64,000 nucleotides of DNA from Paraburkholderia sp041321145 (GCF_041321145.1 NZ_JBGGWA010000007.1:310001-374000); one strand, 5' to 3'; positions 8,679 to 18,256 are shown, counted from the first letter of the stretch. Notes: generated from the sequence alone by a model not told the origin. Numbers and translations: made by a program.

Positions 8679-9215
8679 TTACGACGCGAGCGGCGACACT
8701 TCGAACACGCAGTGATCGTGGCCTTCAGCCGCGCATCGCGCTTCTTTCGAATGGGACGGCGGACCCTTGCGTGTGGAATCGGGCGCGGTGTCGTTGACCC
8801 AGTCCATCGCGCCCGCAAACCAGCCGGCGAACATGTAGCAAAGCTTGCCCTCCTTGCCCGGCTGCGCGAGTACGAACGACGAGTGATGCAATTCGATCCG
8901 CGCACGCGAGCTTGAAGGATCCGACTCGATGATGCTAAAGATGCCCCAGCCGCGCTGCGACAAGCGGTTCAGGTAATGCTCAAACACCGCCATGCCGGCA
9001 ATGCCATGCTGCTTCGCTTCCTTATCGCACCAGAAATACGCGGACTTGTAGCCGGCCTTGTAGAGAATCTCGGCATACGTGTCGAGGCCAAGCGCTTCCT
9101 CGACGGCGGTGTGGTTGTTCGTGAAGAAGTGACGCGGCACGTACAGCATCGGCAGCGCGTCAGTGGTCCAGACGCCGGTGTTCGGATCGACGTCGATAGG
9201 CAGTTGGGGTTGCAT
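8679..9215 (-). CDS. DUF5943 protein of the glycine betaine operon
   Basis: 178 residues, soluble, no signal peptide or membrane segment. Resembles the small V4R/4-vinyl-reductase-like proteins encoded next to dgcA in betaine-degrading bacteria (PA5397 type). Conserved-looking aromatic and Cys/His residues occur in YFWCDKEAKQHG and in the C-terminal ARCAAEGHDHCVFEVSP. A GHxxC ending of this kind is usual in V4R domains, which bind small molecules or metals. The start at 9215 follows GGAG. It sits 49 bp upstream of dgcA and 52 bp downstream of the M19-like gene on the same strand. Function unknown; a helper of dimethylglycine demethylation is plausible. Confidence 0.75.
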   Translation of the reverse strand: MQPQLPIDVDPNTGVWTTDALPMLYVPRHFFTNNHTAVEEALGLDTYAEILYKAGYKSAYFWCDKEAKQHGIAGMAVFEHYLNRLSQRGWGIFSIIESDPSSSRARIELHHSSFVLAQPGKEGKLCYMFAGWFAGAMDWVNDTAPDSTRKGPPSHSKEARCAAEGHDHCVFEVSPLAS

Positions 9216-9267
9216 AGGGGCTCCGTTTCTTATGGGGTAACGTTCAATAAGTGCGAGGGCGTGGAAG

Positions 9268-10239
9268 TCAAACCTTCCAGACTTCGCCGAATACCCGCAC
9301 CCAGTTCTCGCCCATGATCTTCTTGATGCGCGTCTCGCTCCAGCCGGCGCGTTCCATCGCGGCCGTCAGGTTCGGGAACTCGCCGATCGTGCGAATGCCT
9401 TCCGGATTCACCACCTTGCCGAAGTTCGTCAGTTGGCGATAACGGCCCTTGTCGTGCGTGATCCAGTCGAAGAACTCGGTGCTATAGCCTTGCGTGAAGT
9501 CCGTACCGATACCGACCTGGTCTTCGCCGATCAGATTCACCACGTATTCGATCGCCTCGATATAGTCTTCAACCGTCGCATCCGGGCCGCGCTTGAGGAA
9601 CGGCGCGAACATCGTCACGCCGACAAAGCCGCCCGCATCGGCGATCTCTTTCAGTTGCTCATCGCTCTTGTTGCGCGGATGCTCTTTCAGCCCCGACGGA
9701 CAGCAATGCGAGTAGCACACCGGCTTGTTCGAAGCCGCGATGGCTTCCGAAGAAGTCTTGCCACCCACATGCGAGAGATCGACCATGATGCCGACGCGGT
9801 TCATCTCCTGAATCACTTCGCGGCCATAACCCGAGAGGCCGCCGTCGCGCTCATAGCAGCCCGTGCCGACCAGATTCTGCGTGTTGTAGCAAAGCTGGAC
9901 CACGTTCACGCCGAGGTCCTTGAAGGCTTCGATATAGCCGAGGTTGTCTTCGAACGCATGGGCGTTCTGAAAGCCGAAAATGATGCCGGTCTTGTTCTCT
10001 TTCTTCGCGCGGAAAATGTCGTCGGTGGTGCGCACCAGCGTGAGAATCTCGCCGTATTCGCGGATCTGCTGCTTCATCTCGGCGATGTTGTCGACGGTCT
10101 TCTGGAAACTCTCCCAGACCGACACCGTGCAGTTCACCGCGGTCACGCCACCCTTGCGCATATCCTCGAACACCGAGCGTTCGAACTTGGAAATGTTCAG
10201 ACCGTCGATGATGATGCTGTTGTCGTGCAGAGTGCTCAT
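9268..10239 (-). CDS. M19 (renal dipeptidase) family protein with a degenerate metal site
   Basis: 323 residues of the membrane-dipeptidase fold, matching the PA5396-type protein of Pseudomonas betaine operons. Typical family landmarks are DLSHVGG (H157), YSHCC (H178), RNKSDEQLKEIADAGG and GIGTDFTQGY. The N-terminal zinc motif, normally D-G-H-N-D, reads DGLNIS (L14 and I16 in place of His and Asp). The bridging Glu of the usual G-x-E-G segment reads Gln (FGFQNAH, Q91). No signal peptide. Start 10239 follows GGAG. It is 18 bp from glyA and 52 bp from the DUF5943 gene, so probably one transcript. Ordinary dipeptidase activity is doubtful; a role in betaine or dimethylglycine demethylation is inferred from the neighbourhood. 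Confidence 0.85.
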   Translation of the reverse strand: MSTLHDNSIIIDGLNISKFERSVFEDMRKGGVTAVNCTVSVWESFQKTVDNIAEMKQQIREYGEILTLVRTTDDIFRAKKENKTGIIFGFQNAHAFEDNLGYIEAFKDLGVNVVQLCYNTQNLVGTGCYERDGGLSGYGREVIQEMNRVGIMVDLSHVGGKTSSEAIAASNKPVCYSHCCPSGLKEHPRNKSDEQLKEIADAGGFVGVTMFAPFLKRGPDATVEDYIEAIEYVVNLIGEDQVGIGTDFTQGYSTEFFDWITHDKGRYRQLTNFGKVVNPEGIRTIGEFPNLTAAMERAGWSETRIKKIMGENWVRVFGEVWKV

Positions 10240-10257
10240 CGTTTGCTCCAGGCGTTC

Positions 10258-11532
10258 TCAGTAGATGGGAAAGCGTTCGCACAGCGCGAAAATCTCGCGG
10301 CGCACGCGTTGTTCGGTTGCGGCATGGCCTTCGGGGTGGTCGCGCAGTGCATCGAGCACCTCGACGATCAGCCGCCCGATTTCGCGGAATTCGCCGATGC
10401 CGAAGCCGCGCGTCGTACCGGCCGGCGTGCCGAGGCGAACGCCGGACGTGACAGTCGGCTTCTCAGTGTCGAAAGGAATGCCGTTCTTGTTGCAGGTGAT
10501 GCCCGCGCGTTCCAGCGCCTGCTCGACCTGATTGCCTTTAAGACCCTTGGGCCGGAGATCGACCAGCAGCAGATGGTTGTCGGTGCCCCCCGTGACCAGA
10601 TCGACGCCGCCCGCCTTCAACACTTCGCCCAGCGCCTGCGCGTTGGCGAGCACGTTGTCGATGTAGGTCTTGAAGCCCGGTTGCAGCGCCTCGCCGAACG
10701 CGACTGCCTTGCCGGCGATCACGTGCATCAGCGGGCCGCCCTGCAAGCCTGGAAACACGGCCGAGTTGATCTTCCTGGCGATGTCTTCGTCATTCGTCAG
10801 CACAAAGCCGCCGCGCGGCCCGCGCAAGGTCTTGTGCGTGGTCGACGTGACGACGTGCGCGTGCTCGATCGGATTCTGGTGACGCCCCGCCGCGATCACG
10901 CCCGCGATGTGCGCCATGTCCACCATCAGCTTCGCACCCACGCCGTCGGCGATCGCACGCAGCCGTGCGAAGTCCAGCGCACGCGGATAAGCCGAGAAGC
11001 CGGCGATCAGCAGCGCGGGTTTATGCTGCTGCGCGAGCTCCTCGATCTGCGCGTAATCGATCAGCATCGTGTCGCGATTGACGCCGTACTGCACCGCGTT
11101 AAACCACTTTCCCGACATCGCCGGCTTGGCGCCATGGGTCAGGTGGCCGCCCGCGTCGAGCGACATGCCGAGCACCGTGTCGCCCGGCTTCACCAGCGCG
11201 AGCATGACCGCGCCGTTGGCCTGCGCGCCGGAATGCGGCTGCACGTTGGCAAACTTCGCGTTGAACAGTTGCTTGATGCGATCGAGCGCCAGCGTTTCGA
11301 TCACGTCGGCATATTCGCAACCGCCGTAATAGCGTTTGCCCGGATATCCTTCCGCGTACTTGTTGGTCAGCACCGAGCCCTGCGCTTCGAGCACCGCGCG
11401 CGACACGATGTTTTCCGACGCGATCAATTCGACTTGCGACTGCTGGCGCTCCAGCTCTTTCAAAAGGGCGCCGCGCACCGGCGCGTCGCGCGTGGCCAGC
11501 GATTCTTCGAAGAAAGGATTCGGGTTCGACAT
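10258..11532 (-). CDS. glyA: Serine hydroxymethyltransferase
   Basis: 424 residues, the usual length. Interconverts glycine and serine using PLP and tetrahydrofolate. Here it probably takes the glycine made by sarcosine oxidation plus one-carbon units to serine, for SdaA. Landmarks: VELIASENIVS near residue 30, the YAEGYPGKRYYGG segment, and the PLP-lysine region STTHKTLRGPRGG. The ATG at 11532 has AGGA upstream; the open frame extends further but the extra residues are not SHMT-like. First gene of the long leftward operon, divergent from the GbdR-like regulator. Probably a catabolic paralogue of a housekeeping glyA elsewhere (inference). Confidence 0.95.
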   Translation of the reverse strand: MSNPNPFFEESLATRDAPVRGALLKELERQQSQVELIASENIVSRAVLEAQGSVLTNKYAEGYPGKRYYGGCEYADVIETLALDRIKQLFNAKFANVQPHSGAQANGAVMLALVKPGDTVLGMSLDAGGHLTHGAKPAMSGKWFNAVQYGVNRDTMLIDYAQIEELAQQHKPALLIAGFSAYPRALDFARLRAIADGVGAKLMVDMAHIAGVIAAGRHQNPIEHAHVVTSTTHKTLRGPRGGFVLTNDEDIARKINSAVFPGLQGGPLMHVIAGKAVAFGEALQPGFKTYIDNVLANAQALGEVLKAGGVDLVTGGTDNHLLLVDLRPKGLKGNQVEQALERAGITCNKNGIPFDTEKPTVTSGVRLGTPAGTTRGFGIGEFREIGRLIVEVLDALRDHPEGHAATEQRVRREIFALCERFPIY

Positions 11533-11986
11533 GAAAGGTCCTGGGGTCGTTGACGATGGGCCGGAAGCGCCTATTAAGCGGGCCATGAGGCGGGCTTTGA
11601 AGCGGGCTTTGAAGCCCTGCCGCCACCGGTCTGCATTGCGTCTATTCTTGACGTTCGCCTCGCGCGTCAATTTACGAATTCAGACGTGTTCTTTGCCTTT
11701 TCCGCCATCCGCGTCCTTTTTCGACAAGTCGGCGACGCGCATTTCGAACGATCGTTGTCCTTTCCCGTTCATGCTGCACCGCAGTTGAGCGGAGCGCGCG
11801 GTTCAGGTGCGTGTGCGGACCGCGACGACTCCGTTCTGGTGCTGTATGTTTAGCTATCCAACCTGATTGATGGGGAACCGAGGGTTTAGCCTGATGGCAC
11901 GGTAGTTGCGCTAGTCCGCAAAATTGCATGAGCCGCCGCTCCCCACGACGACGCGAAATTACAGATTCGAAGGAATCATTCCTCCC
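11533..11986. promoter_or_regulatory. Divergent control region between glyA operon and gbdR-like gene
   Basis: 454 bases with no convincing gene. It holds the promoters of the leftward glyA-gbc operon and the rightward regulator. Visible structures are an inverted repeat TTGACG-N11-CGTCAA (11648-11670) and an exact 12-bp tandem repeat GCGGGCTTTGAA (11590-11601 and 11602-11613). The latter lies in the glyA leader. A GbdR-type activator would be expected to bind here; I cannot identify its site. Confidence 0.5.
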
Positions 11987-12982
11987 ATGTCCACCGATCG
12001 CACGGCGTCGCTGTCGCATTTCGCATTCATGCCGGTTCCGAACTTCACAATGATCGCGTTCACCAATGCGATCGAAGTCCTCCGCATGGCGAACTACCTG
12101 ACAGGACAAACGCTTTACCGCTGGTCGATCGTGAGCCCCGAAGGCGGCCCGGTGGCGGCGAGCAATGGCCTGTCGGTCGACACGGGTCCGGTTGAATGCG
12201 TGGGCCAACCGGATATCGTGTTCGTGGTCGGCGGTATCGACGTGCAGCGCGCCACCACCCCCGCCCATCTTTCCGCGTTGCGCCGTTTCGCTCGCACGGG
12301 CAGCGTGCTCGGCAGCCTGTGCACCGGCACCTATGCGCTGGCGCGCGCCGGATTGCTGGCCGGTTATGCGTGCGCGATTCACTGGGAGAACATGTCGGCG
12401 CTCAAGGAAGAGTTTCCCGACACGCGCTTTCTGAAAGAACTGTTCGTGATCGATCGCGATCGCGTCACCTGCACGGGCGGCGTGGCACCGCTCGACATGA
12501 TGCTCAACCTGATCGCACCGCGCGTCGGCACGGCACGGGTCACGCAGATCGCCGAGCAGTTCATCGTCGAACATGTCCGCGATACGAGTGCACAACAGAA
12601 AATGCCGCTGGTGGCGCGGCTCGGTTCGGCCAACAAGTCGCTCTTCGAAGTGATCTCGCTGATGGAGAACAACATCGAAGAGCCGCTCTCACGCGAAGAA
12701 CTCGCGCGCCTCGCGGGCATGTCGCAGCGGCAGTTGCAGCGCCTGTTTCGGGAGCATCTGGGCATGACGCCGACGCATTACTATCTGACGCTGCGTTTGC
12801 GCCGCGCGCGCGAGTTGCTGCTGCAGACCGACATGTCGATCATGCATATCACCATGGCTTGCGGCTTCCAGTCGGCTTGCCACTTCTCGAAGAGCTATCG
12901 CGACGCATTCGGCACGGCGCCCACGCGCGAACGGCGCAAGCAGGCGCCGTCGCTGGCCACGGCGCCTGTGCTGGCGGCTTGA
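11987..12982 (+). CDS. gbdR: GATase1-AraC transcriptional regulator, GbdR-like
   Basis: 331 residues. The N-terminal DJ-1/PfpI-like domain (about 10-185) holds an LCTGTYAL elbow with C112. The C-terminal AraC double HTH (about 225-325) contains LARLAGMSQRQLQRLFREH and ITMACGFQSACHFSKSYR. The family senses quaternary and tertiary amines; GbdR activates gbc, dgc and sox genes with glycine betaine or dimethylglycine as ligand. The ATG at 11987 is preceded by GAAGGA at rather long spacing; a TTG 63 bp upstream is less likely. Divergent position next to the glyA-gbc operon supports the GbdR role. Two paralogues occur in this window, so the assignment of ligands among the three is uncertain. Confidence 0.85.
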   Translation: MSTDRTASLSHFAFMPVPNFTMIAFTNAIEVLRMANYLTGQTLYRWSIVSPEGGPVAASNGLSVDTGPVECVGQPDIVFVVGGIDVQRATTPAHLSALRRFARTGSVLGSLCTGTYALARAGLLAGYACAIHWENMSALKEEFPDTRFLKELFVIDRDRVTCTGGVAPLDMMLNLIAPRVGTARVTQIAEQFIVEHVRDTSAQQKMPLVARLGSANKSLFEVISLMENNIEEPLSREELARLAGMSQRQLQRLFREHLGMTPTHYYLTLRLRRARELLLQTDMSIMHITMACGFQSACHFSKSYRDAFGTAPTRERRKQAPSLATAPVLAA

Positions 12983-13007
12983 TCCGCGAGCGCGGTCCCT
13001 TGGCGCC

Positions 13008-14207
13008 TCAAGCCGCCTTCAACAGCCCGTGCGGATCGATCACGAACTTCCTCGGCGCGCCACCGTCGAACTGCCGATAACCGTCCGGCGCTTCATCGAG
13101 CGACACGACGGTCACGTTCACGATATCCGCAATCGGCAGCCGGTCCCACAAGATCGCCTGCATGAGATTCTGGTTGTATTTCATCACCGGCGTCTGCCCC
13201 GTATGGAACGAGTGCGACTTGGCCCAGCCGAGGCCGAAGCGGATGCTCAGGCTGCCCTTGCGAGCGGCAGCATCGGTGGCACCCGGATCGTCCGTCACGT
13301 AAAGGCCCGGAATGCCGATCGCGCCCGCGGCCCGCGTGATTTCCATCAGCGAATTGAGCACCGTGGCCGGCGCTTCTTCGTGCTGGCCGCTGCTGCCGTG
13401 GCCGTGCGCCTCGAAGCCGACGCAGTCCACCGCGCAATCCACCTCGGGCCTGCCGAGAATCTGTTCGATCTGCTCGCCGAGCGTGGCGTCCTTCGAAAGA
13501 TCGATGGTCTGGAAACCCATCTTGCGCGCATGCGCGAGGCGCGCCTCGTTCATATCGCCGACGATCGTGCAAGCCGCGCCCAGCAGGCGCGCTGAAGCCG
13601 CCGCCGCCATCCCCACCGGCCCTGCGCCTGCAATATAGACCGTGGCGCCGGGTTTCACACCCGCCATCACCGCACCGTGATAACCGGTCGGGAGAATGTC
13701 GGACAAGCACGTGAGGTCGCGGATTTTCGACATCGCCTGGGCGCGGTCGGGGAATTTCAGCAGATTGAAGTCGGCGTACGGCACCATCACGTACTCGGCC
13801 TGCCCGCCGATCCAGCCGCCCATGTCGACATAGCCATAAGCCCCCCCGGCGCGCGACGGATTCACGTTCAGGCACACGCCGGTATGCTGCGCCTTGCAGG
13901 TCGGGCAGCGTCCGCAGGCCACGTTGAACGGCACGGACACCAGATCGCCGATCTTGAGCGTTTCGACGTCGCGACCCATCTCGATCACCTCGCCGGTGAT
14001 CTCGTGACCGAGTACCAGACCGACCTCGGCGGTCGTGCGGCCGCGCACCATGTGCTGATCGGAGCCGCAAATATTCGTGCTCACCACTTTCAGGATCACG
14101 CCGTGGCCGATCGACCGGCCACGCGGATCGACCATCTTCGGATAGTCGATCGACTGCACTTCCACCTTGCCCTGCCCTAGATACACGACGCCGCGATTGC
14201 TGCTCAT
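13008..14207 (-). CDS. fdhA: Glutathione-independent, zinc-dependent formaldehyde dehydrogenase
   Basis: 399 residues, the same length as Pseudomonas putida FdhA. Medium-chain dehydrogenase fold: catalytic zinc region CGSDQHMVRGR and GHEITGEV, structural zinc cysteines in CGRCPTCKAQHTGVC, and Rossmann glycines in YIAGAGPVGMAAA. Oxidises the formaldehyde released by GbcAB, DgcAB and SoxBDAG to formate with NAD. The ATG at 14207 has GGAGA upstream; an upstream in-frame extension covers non-family sequence. It ends 25 bp from the convergent gbdR-like gene and is divergent from betI. Its place between regulator and bet operon fits a detoxifying role in this pathway. Confidence 0.95.
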   Translation of the reverse strand: MSSNRGVVYLGQGKVEVQSIDYPKMVDPRGRSIGHGVILKVVSTNICGSDQHMVRGRTTAEVGLVLGHEITGEVIEMGRDVETLKIGDLVSVPFNVACGRCPTCKAQHTGVCLNVNPSRAGGAYGYVDMGGWIGGQAEYVMVPYADFNLLKFPDRAQAMSKIRDLTCLSDILPTGYHGAVMAGVKPGATVYIAGAGPVGMAAAASARLLGAACTIVGDMNEARLAHARKMGFQTIDLSKDATLGEQIEQILGRPEVDCAVDCVGFEAHGHGSSGQHEEAPATVLNSLMEITRAAGAIGIPGLYVTDDPGATDAAARKGSLSIRFGLGWAKSHSFHTGQTPVMKYNQNLMQAILWDRLPIADIVNVTVVSLDEAPDGYRQFDGGAPRKFVIDPHGLLKAA

Positions 14208-14385
14208 TTGTCTGTCTCCATGTTTCGTGAGCGGCGCGCGCCTGATCCGACCTCGTCGAACTCGCGCGCCGTTTAACGAGCGTAGCGCCCACTGAAACAA
14301 AGGACATGTACCCAACGCGACACCGGTTTGGCCGGAACCGACACGCGCGGCGCAACCCGCGCGCACGCTGATGCAACCCGGCTTT

Positions 14386-14405
14386 TATTGATTGACCGAT
14401 CAATA
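14386..14405. promoter_or_regulatory. Probable BetI operator
   Basis: A 20-bp palindrome with perfect 7-bp arms, TATTGAT-N6-ATCAATA, lies 66 bp before the betI start in the 264-base fdhA/betI divergent gap. Its sequence resembles the known BetI operator type (ATTGATTGA...TCAAT). Expected to block transcription of betIBA until choline is present. An AT-rich run follows directly, suitable for a promoter. Confidence 0.75.
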
Positions 14406-14471
14406 TAAAAAAACTACGATGCCTCATCGAATACCTGGGTGGCTGGGCCCTCGCCTGCTGCCCCTCGCACC

Positions 14472-15059
14472 ATGCCCAAACTTGGAATGCGCGAAATCCG
14501 CCGCGCACAGTTGATCGACGCCACGTTGCTGACCATCGACCAAACCGGTCTCGCGGGCGCGACGCTCGCTTCGGTCGCGCAGCGCGCGAGCATTTCCACC
14601 GGCATCGTCAGCCACTATTTCGGCGACAAGGACGGCTTGCTCGAGGCCACCATGCGCCACGTGCTGCGCGATCTGTGGCAAGCCACATCAAGGCGGCGCC
14701 GCGCGGCAAAGGCGGATCCGCGCTCGAAACTGCGCGCGGTCGTCGCAGCGAATTTCGACACCGGGCAGACCAGCAGCCCGGTGATGAAAACGTGGCTCGC
14801 GTTCTGGTCCGAGAGCATGCACAAGCCGCCATTGCGGCGGCTGCAATACGTGAACACGCGCCGGTTGAACTCGAACCTGTGCGCGGATTTTTCGAAAGCG
14901 CTGCCGCGCCCGGCGGCGCGCCGGGCGGCGAGCGGCCTGGCGGCGCTGATCGACGGACTGTGGCTGCGCGGCGCGTTGTCCGGTGAACCCTTCGATACGA
15001 AGGCGGCGCTGCGCGTGGCGAACGAATACATCGATCTGGTCCTGAAAGCCGGCAACTAG
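14472..15059 (+). CDS. betI: Choline-responsive TetR-family repressor BetI
   Basis: 195 residues, exactly the length of Escherichia coli BetI. TetR-type HTH at about residues 10-55 (IRRAQLIDATLLTIDQTG, then SVAQRASISTGIVSHYFG). The ligand domain contains WLAFWSESMHKP and LIDGLWLRGALS, as in BetI. The ATG at 14472 fits family length; the frame also opens 33 bp upstream. First gene of betIBA, with betB 29 bp downstream. A palindromic operator lies upstream at 14386-14405, so autoregulation is expected. Confidence 0.94.
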   Translation: MPKLGMREIRRAQLIDATLLTIDQTGLAGATLASVAQRASISTGIVSHYFGDKDGLLEATMRHVLRDLWQATSRRRRAAKADPRSKLRAVVAANFDTGQTSSPVMKTWLAFWSESMHKPPLRRLQYVNTRRLNSNLCADFSKALPRPAARRAASGLAALIDGLWLRGALSGEPFDTKAALRVANEYIDLVLKAGN

Positions 15060-15088
15060 ACCAGCGAGATTTTAGAAAGGAGCAAGTC

Positions 15089-16558
15089 ATGGCGGTATTC
15101 GCAACGCAACGTCTCTATATCGGCGGCGGCTACGTCGACGCGACCGGCGCAGAGACCTTCGACACGCTCGACCCCGCCACCGGCGAAACGCTCGCAACGG
15201 TGCAGCAGGCGTCGGCGGCCGACGTCGATCGCGCCGTGCAATCCGCGCGTGCCGGACAACGCGAGTGGGCCGCGCTGACAGCGATGCAGCGCTCGCGCAT
15301 TCTGCGTCGCGCCGTCGAGATCCTGCGCGAACGCAACGACGAACTCGCCGCGCTCGAAACGCGCGACACCGGCAAGCCGATCGCGGAGACCCAGGCGGTC
15401 GATATCGTCACCGGCGCGGACGTGATCGAGTACTACGCGGGGCTTGCCACCGCCATCGAAGGGCAGCAGATTCCATTGCGCCCGTCGTCGTTCGTTTATA
15501 CGCGGCGCGAACCGCTGGGCGTGTGCGCGGGCATCGGTGCGTGGAATTACCCGATCCAGATCGCGTGCTGGAAGTCTGCTCCGGCACTGGCAGCGGGCAA
15601 CGCGATGATCTTCAAACCGAGTGAAATCACCCCGTTGTCGGCTTTAAAGCTCGCCGGGATTTATACCGAAGCCGGCGTGCCGGCCGGCGTGTTCAATGTC
15701 GTGCAAGGCGACGGACGTGTCGGTGCGATGCTCGCCGCGCATCCGGACATCGAGAAGATTTCGTTCACGGGCGGTGTGGAAACAGGCAAGAAGGTGATGT
15801 CGCTTGCGGGCGCCTCGTCGCTGAAAGAAGTGACCATGGAGCTGGGCGGCAAGTCGCCCTTGCTGGTTTTCGACGACGCCAATCTCGAGCGCGCCGCCGA
15901 CATCGCGATGAGCGCCAACTTCTTCAGCTCCGGCCAGGTCTGCACCAACGGTACGCGCGTGTTCGTGCAACGCAGCGTTGCCGAGCGATTAGAAGCGCTG
16001 GTACTGGAGCGTGTCAAGCGGATTCGCGTCGGCGCACCCACCGAGGCCAACACCAACTTCGGCCCGCTGGTAAGCGCCGCGCAATTGCAGAAGGTACTCG
16101 GCTACATTGAAAGCGGCGTGCAGGAAGGTGCGCGGCTTGTTGCCGGCGGCAAGCGGATTACCGAGGGCCACTTCGGCAACGGCCAGTACGTCGAGCCGAC
16201 GGTTTTCAGCGGCTGCCACGACGATATGCGCATCGTGCGCGAGGAAATCTTCGGCCCGGTGATGAGCATCCTCGTGTTCGACACCGAAGACGAAGCCATC
16301 TCTCGTGCGAATCACACCGCCTACGGTCTTGCCGCGGGTGTCGTGACCGAGAACCTGGCGCGGGCGCATCGCGTGATCCATCGCCTGGAAGCGGGTATCT
16401 GCTGGATCAACACGTGGGGCGAATCGCCGGCGGAAATGCCGGTGGGCGGCTATAAGCAATCGGGTGTCGGCCGTGAGAACGGCATCACCACACTCGAACA
16501 TTACACACGCATCAAGTCCGTGCAGGTCGAACTCGGCCCGTATCAACCGGTGTTCTAA
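15089..16558 (+). CDS. betB: Betaine aldehyde dehydrogenase
   Basis: 489 residues. Oxidises betaine aldehyde to glycine betaine with NAD(P). Aldehyde dehydrogenase landmarks: ITPLSALKLAGIY and the FTGGVETGKKVM Rossmann segment, the catalytic Glu in TMELGGKSPL and the catalytic Cys in FSSGQVCTNGTRVF. Strong GAAAGGAG ribosome site. The WINTWGESPAEMPVGGYKQS segment is typical of BetB. It lies between betI and betA on the same strand. Confidence 0.96.
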   Translation: MAVFATQRLYIGGGYVDATGAETFDTLDPATGETLATVQQASAADVDRAVQSARAGQREWAALTAMQRSRILRRAVEILRERNDELAALETRDTGKPIAETQAVDIVTGADVIEYYAGLATAIEGQQIPLRPSSFVYTRREPLGVCAGIGAWNYPIQIACWKSAPALAAGNAMIFKPSEITPLSALKLAGIYTEAGVPAGVFNVVQGDGRVGAMLAAHPDIEKISFTGGVETGKKVMSLAGASSLKEVTMELGGKSPLLVFDDANLERAADIAMSANFFSSGQVCTNGTRVFVQRSVAERLEALVLERVKRIRVGAPTEANTNFGPLVSAAQLQKVLGYIESGVQEGARLVAGGKRITEGHFGNGQYVEPTVFSGCHDDMRIVREEIFGPVMSILVFDTEDEAISRANHTAYGLAAGVVTENLARAHRVIHRLEAGICWINTWGESPAEMPVGGYKQSGVGRENGITTLEHYTRIKSVQVELGPYQPVF

Positions 16559-16570
16559 GGAGTGGCGGCG

Positions 16571-18256
16571 ATGGCTTCGAACGAATACGACTACATCATC
16601 GTGGGCGCGGGTTCCGCGGGCAACGTGCTCGCCTCGCGCCTGACCGAAGACGCGGACGTGACCGTGCTGCTCCTCGAAGCAGGCGGCCCCGACTACCGTT
16701 TCGACTTCCGCACGCAGATGCCGGCGGCCCTCGCCTATCCGCTGCAAGGACGGCGCTATAACTGGGCGTACGAAACGGACCCCGAGCCGCATATGAACAA
16801 CCGGCGCATGGAATGCGGCCGTGGCAAGGGGCTGGGCGGTTCGTCGCTGATCAACGGCATGTGCTACATCCGCGGCAATGCACTCGATTACGACGGCTGG
16901 GCCGGGCGTCCTGGGCTGGAAAACTGGACCTATCTGGATTGCCTGCCGTACTTCCGCAAAGCCGAAACACGCGACGCGGGTGCGAACGCATACCACGGTG
17001 GCGACGGTCCGGTGCATGTGACGACCAGCAAGCCCGGCAACAATCCCTTGTTCGCCGCCATGGTCGAAGCCGGCGTGCAGGCCGGTTTCCCACGCACCGA
17101 CGATCTGAACGGCTATCAGCAAGAAGGGTTCGGCCCGATGGACCGCACGGTCACGGCGAACGGCAGACGCGCCAGCACCGCGCGCGGCTATCTGGATCGT
17201 GCGAAAGCGCGTCCGAATCTGACCATCGTGACGCATGCCGTGACCGATCGCGTACTGTTCTCGGGCAAGCGTGCGATTGGCGCCGCGTATCTGCATCAGG
17301 GCAACGCGGTGACCGCGCATGCACGCCGCGAAGTGCTGGTATGCAGCGGCGCGATTGCGTCGCCGCAATTGCTGCAACGCTCGGGTGTCGGCCGCTCGAC
17401 ATGGCTGCGCGAACTCGACGTTCCGCTCGTACACGATCTGCCGGGCGTCGGCGAAAACCTGCAAGACCATCTGGAGATGTACATCCAGTACGAATGCAAG
17501 GAGCCGGTTTCGCTTTATCCGGCGCTGCAATGGTGGAATCAACCTGCGATCGGACTTGAATGGATGCTGCGCGGCACGGGTATCGGCGCGAGCAACCAGT
17601 TCGAGGCGGGCGGCTTCATCCGCACCCGCGATGAGGACCTGTGGCCGAACATCCAGTATCACTTCCTGCCCGTCGCGATTAACTATAACGGCTCGAACGC
17701 GATCAGGATGCACGGCTTCCAGGCGCACGTCGGTTCGATGCGTTCGCCTAGCCGTGGCCGTGTGAAGCTCACGTCACGCGACCCTGGCGCGCATCCGGGC
17801 ATTCTGTTCAACTACATGGCCGACCCGCTCGACTGGCGGGAATTCCGTGACGGAATCCGCATTACGCGCGAGATCATGCGCCAGCCGGCGCTCGATCGTT
17901 ACCGCGGGCGTGAGTTGAATCCGGGCGCGGAGTTGACGACGGACGAACAGCTCGATGCGTTCGTGCGCATGCGCGCGGAGACCGCGTTTCATCCGTCGTG
18001 CTCGTGCAAGATGGGCTATGACGACATGGCTGTGGTCGATAGCGAGGGACGCGTGCATGGGCTCGACGCGCTGCGCGTGGTCGATGCGTCGATCATGCCG
18101 CAGATCACCACGGGCAATCTGAACGCGCCGACGATCATGCTCGCGGAGAAGATTGCGGATCGGATTCGTGGGCGGGATGCGCTGGCGCGGGTGGAGACGC
18201 CGTATTTTGTCGCGAATGGGGTGGCGTCGAGGAGACGCGAGGCCACGGCGGTTTGA
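16571..18256 (+). CDS. betA: Choline dehydrogenase (GMC oxidoreductase)
   Basis: 561 residues. FAD enzyme that oxidises choline to betaine aldehyde, passing electrons to the respiratory chain. The N-terminal ADP-binding motif is IIVGAGSAGNVLASRL. GMC signatures include GRGKGLGGSSLINGMCYIRG and the active-site histidine region FHPSCSCKMG near residue 465. AAGGAG at 16557-16562 sits 8 bp before the ATG at 16571; a GTG at 16562 is in frame but overlaps that ribosome site. betB ends 12 bp upstream. Last gene of betIBA. Confidence 0.95.
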   Translation: MASNEYDYIIVGAGSAGNVLASRLTEDADVTVLLLEAGGPDYRFDFRTQMPAALAYPLQGRRYNWAYETDPEPHMNNRRMECGRGKGLGGSSLINGMCYIRGNALDYDGWAGRPGLENWTYLDCLPYFRKAETRDAGANAYHGGDGPVHVTTSKPGNNPLFAAMVEAGVQAGFPRTDDLNGYQQEGFGPMDRTVTANGRRASTARGYLDRAKARPNLTIVTHAVTDRVLFSGKRAIGAAYLHQGNAVTAHARREVLVCSGAIASPQLLQRSGVGRSTWLRELDVPLVHDLPGVGENLQDHLEMYIQYECKEPVSLYPALQWWNQPAIGLEWMLRGTGIGASNQFEAGGFIRTRDEDLWPNIQYHFLPVAINYNGSNAIRMHGFQAHVGSMRSPSRGRVKLTSRDPGAHPGILFNYMADPLDWREFRDGIRITREIMRQPALDRYRGRELNPGAELTTDEQLDAFVRMRAETAFHPSCSCKMGYDDMAVVDSEGRVHGLDALRVVDASIMPQITTGNLNAPTIMLAEKIADRIRGRDALARVETPYFVANGVASRRREATAV

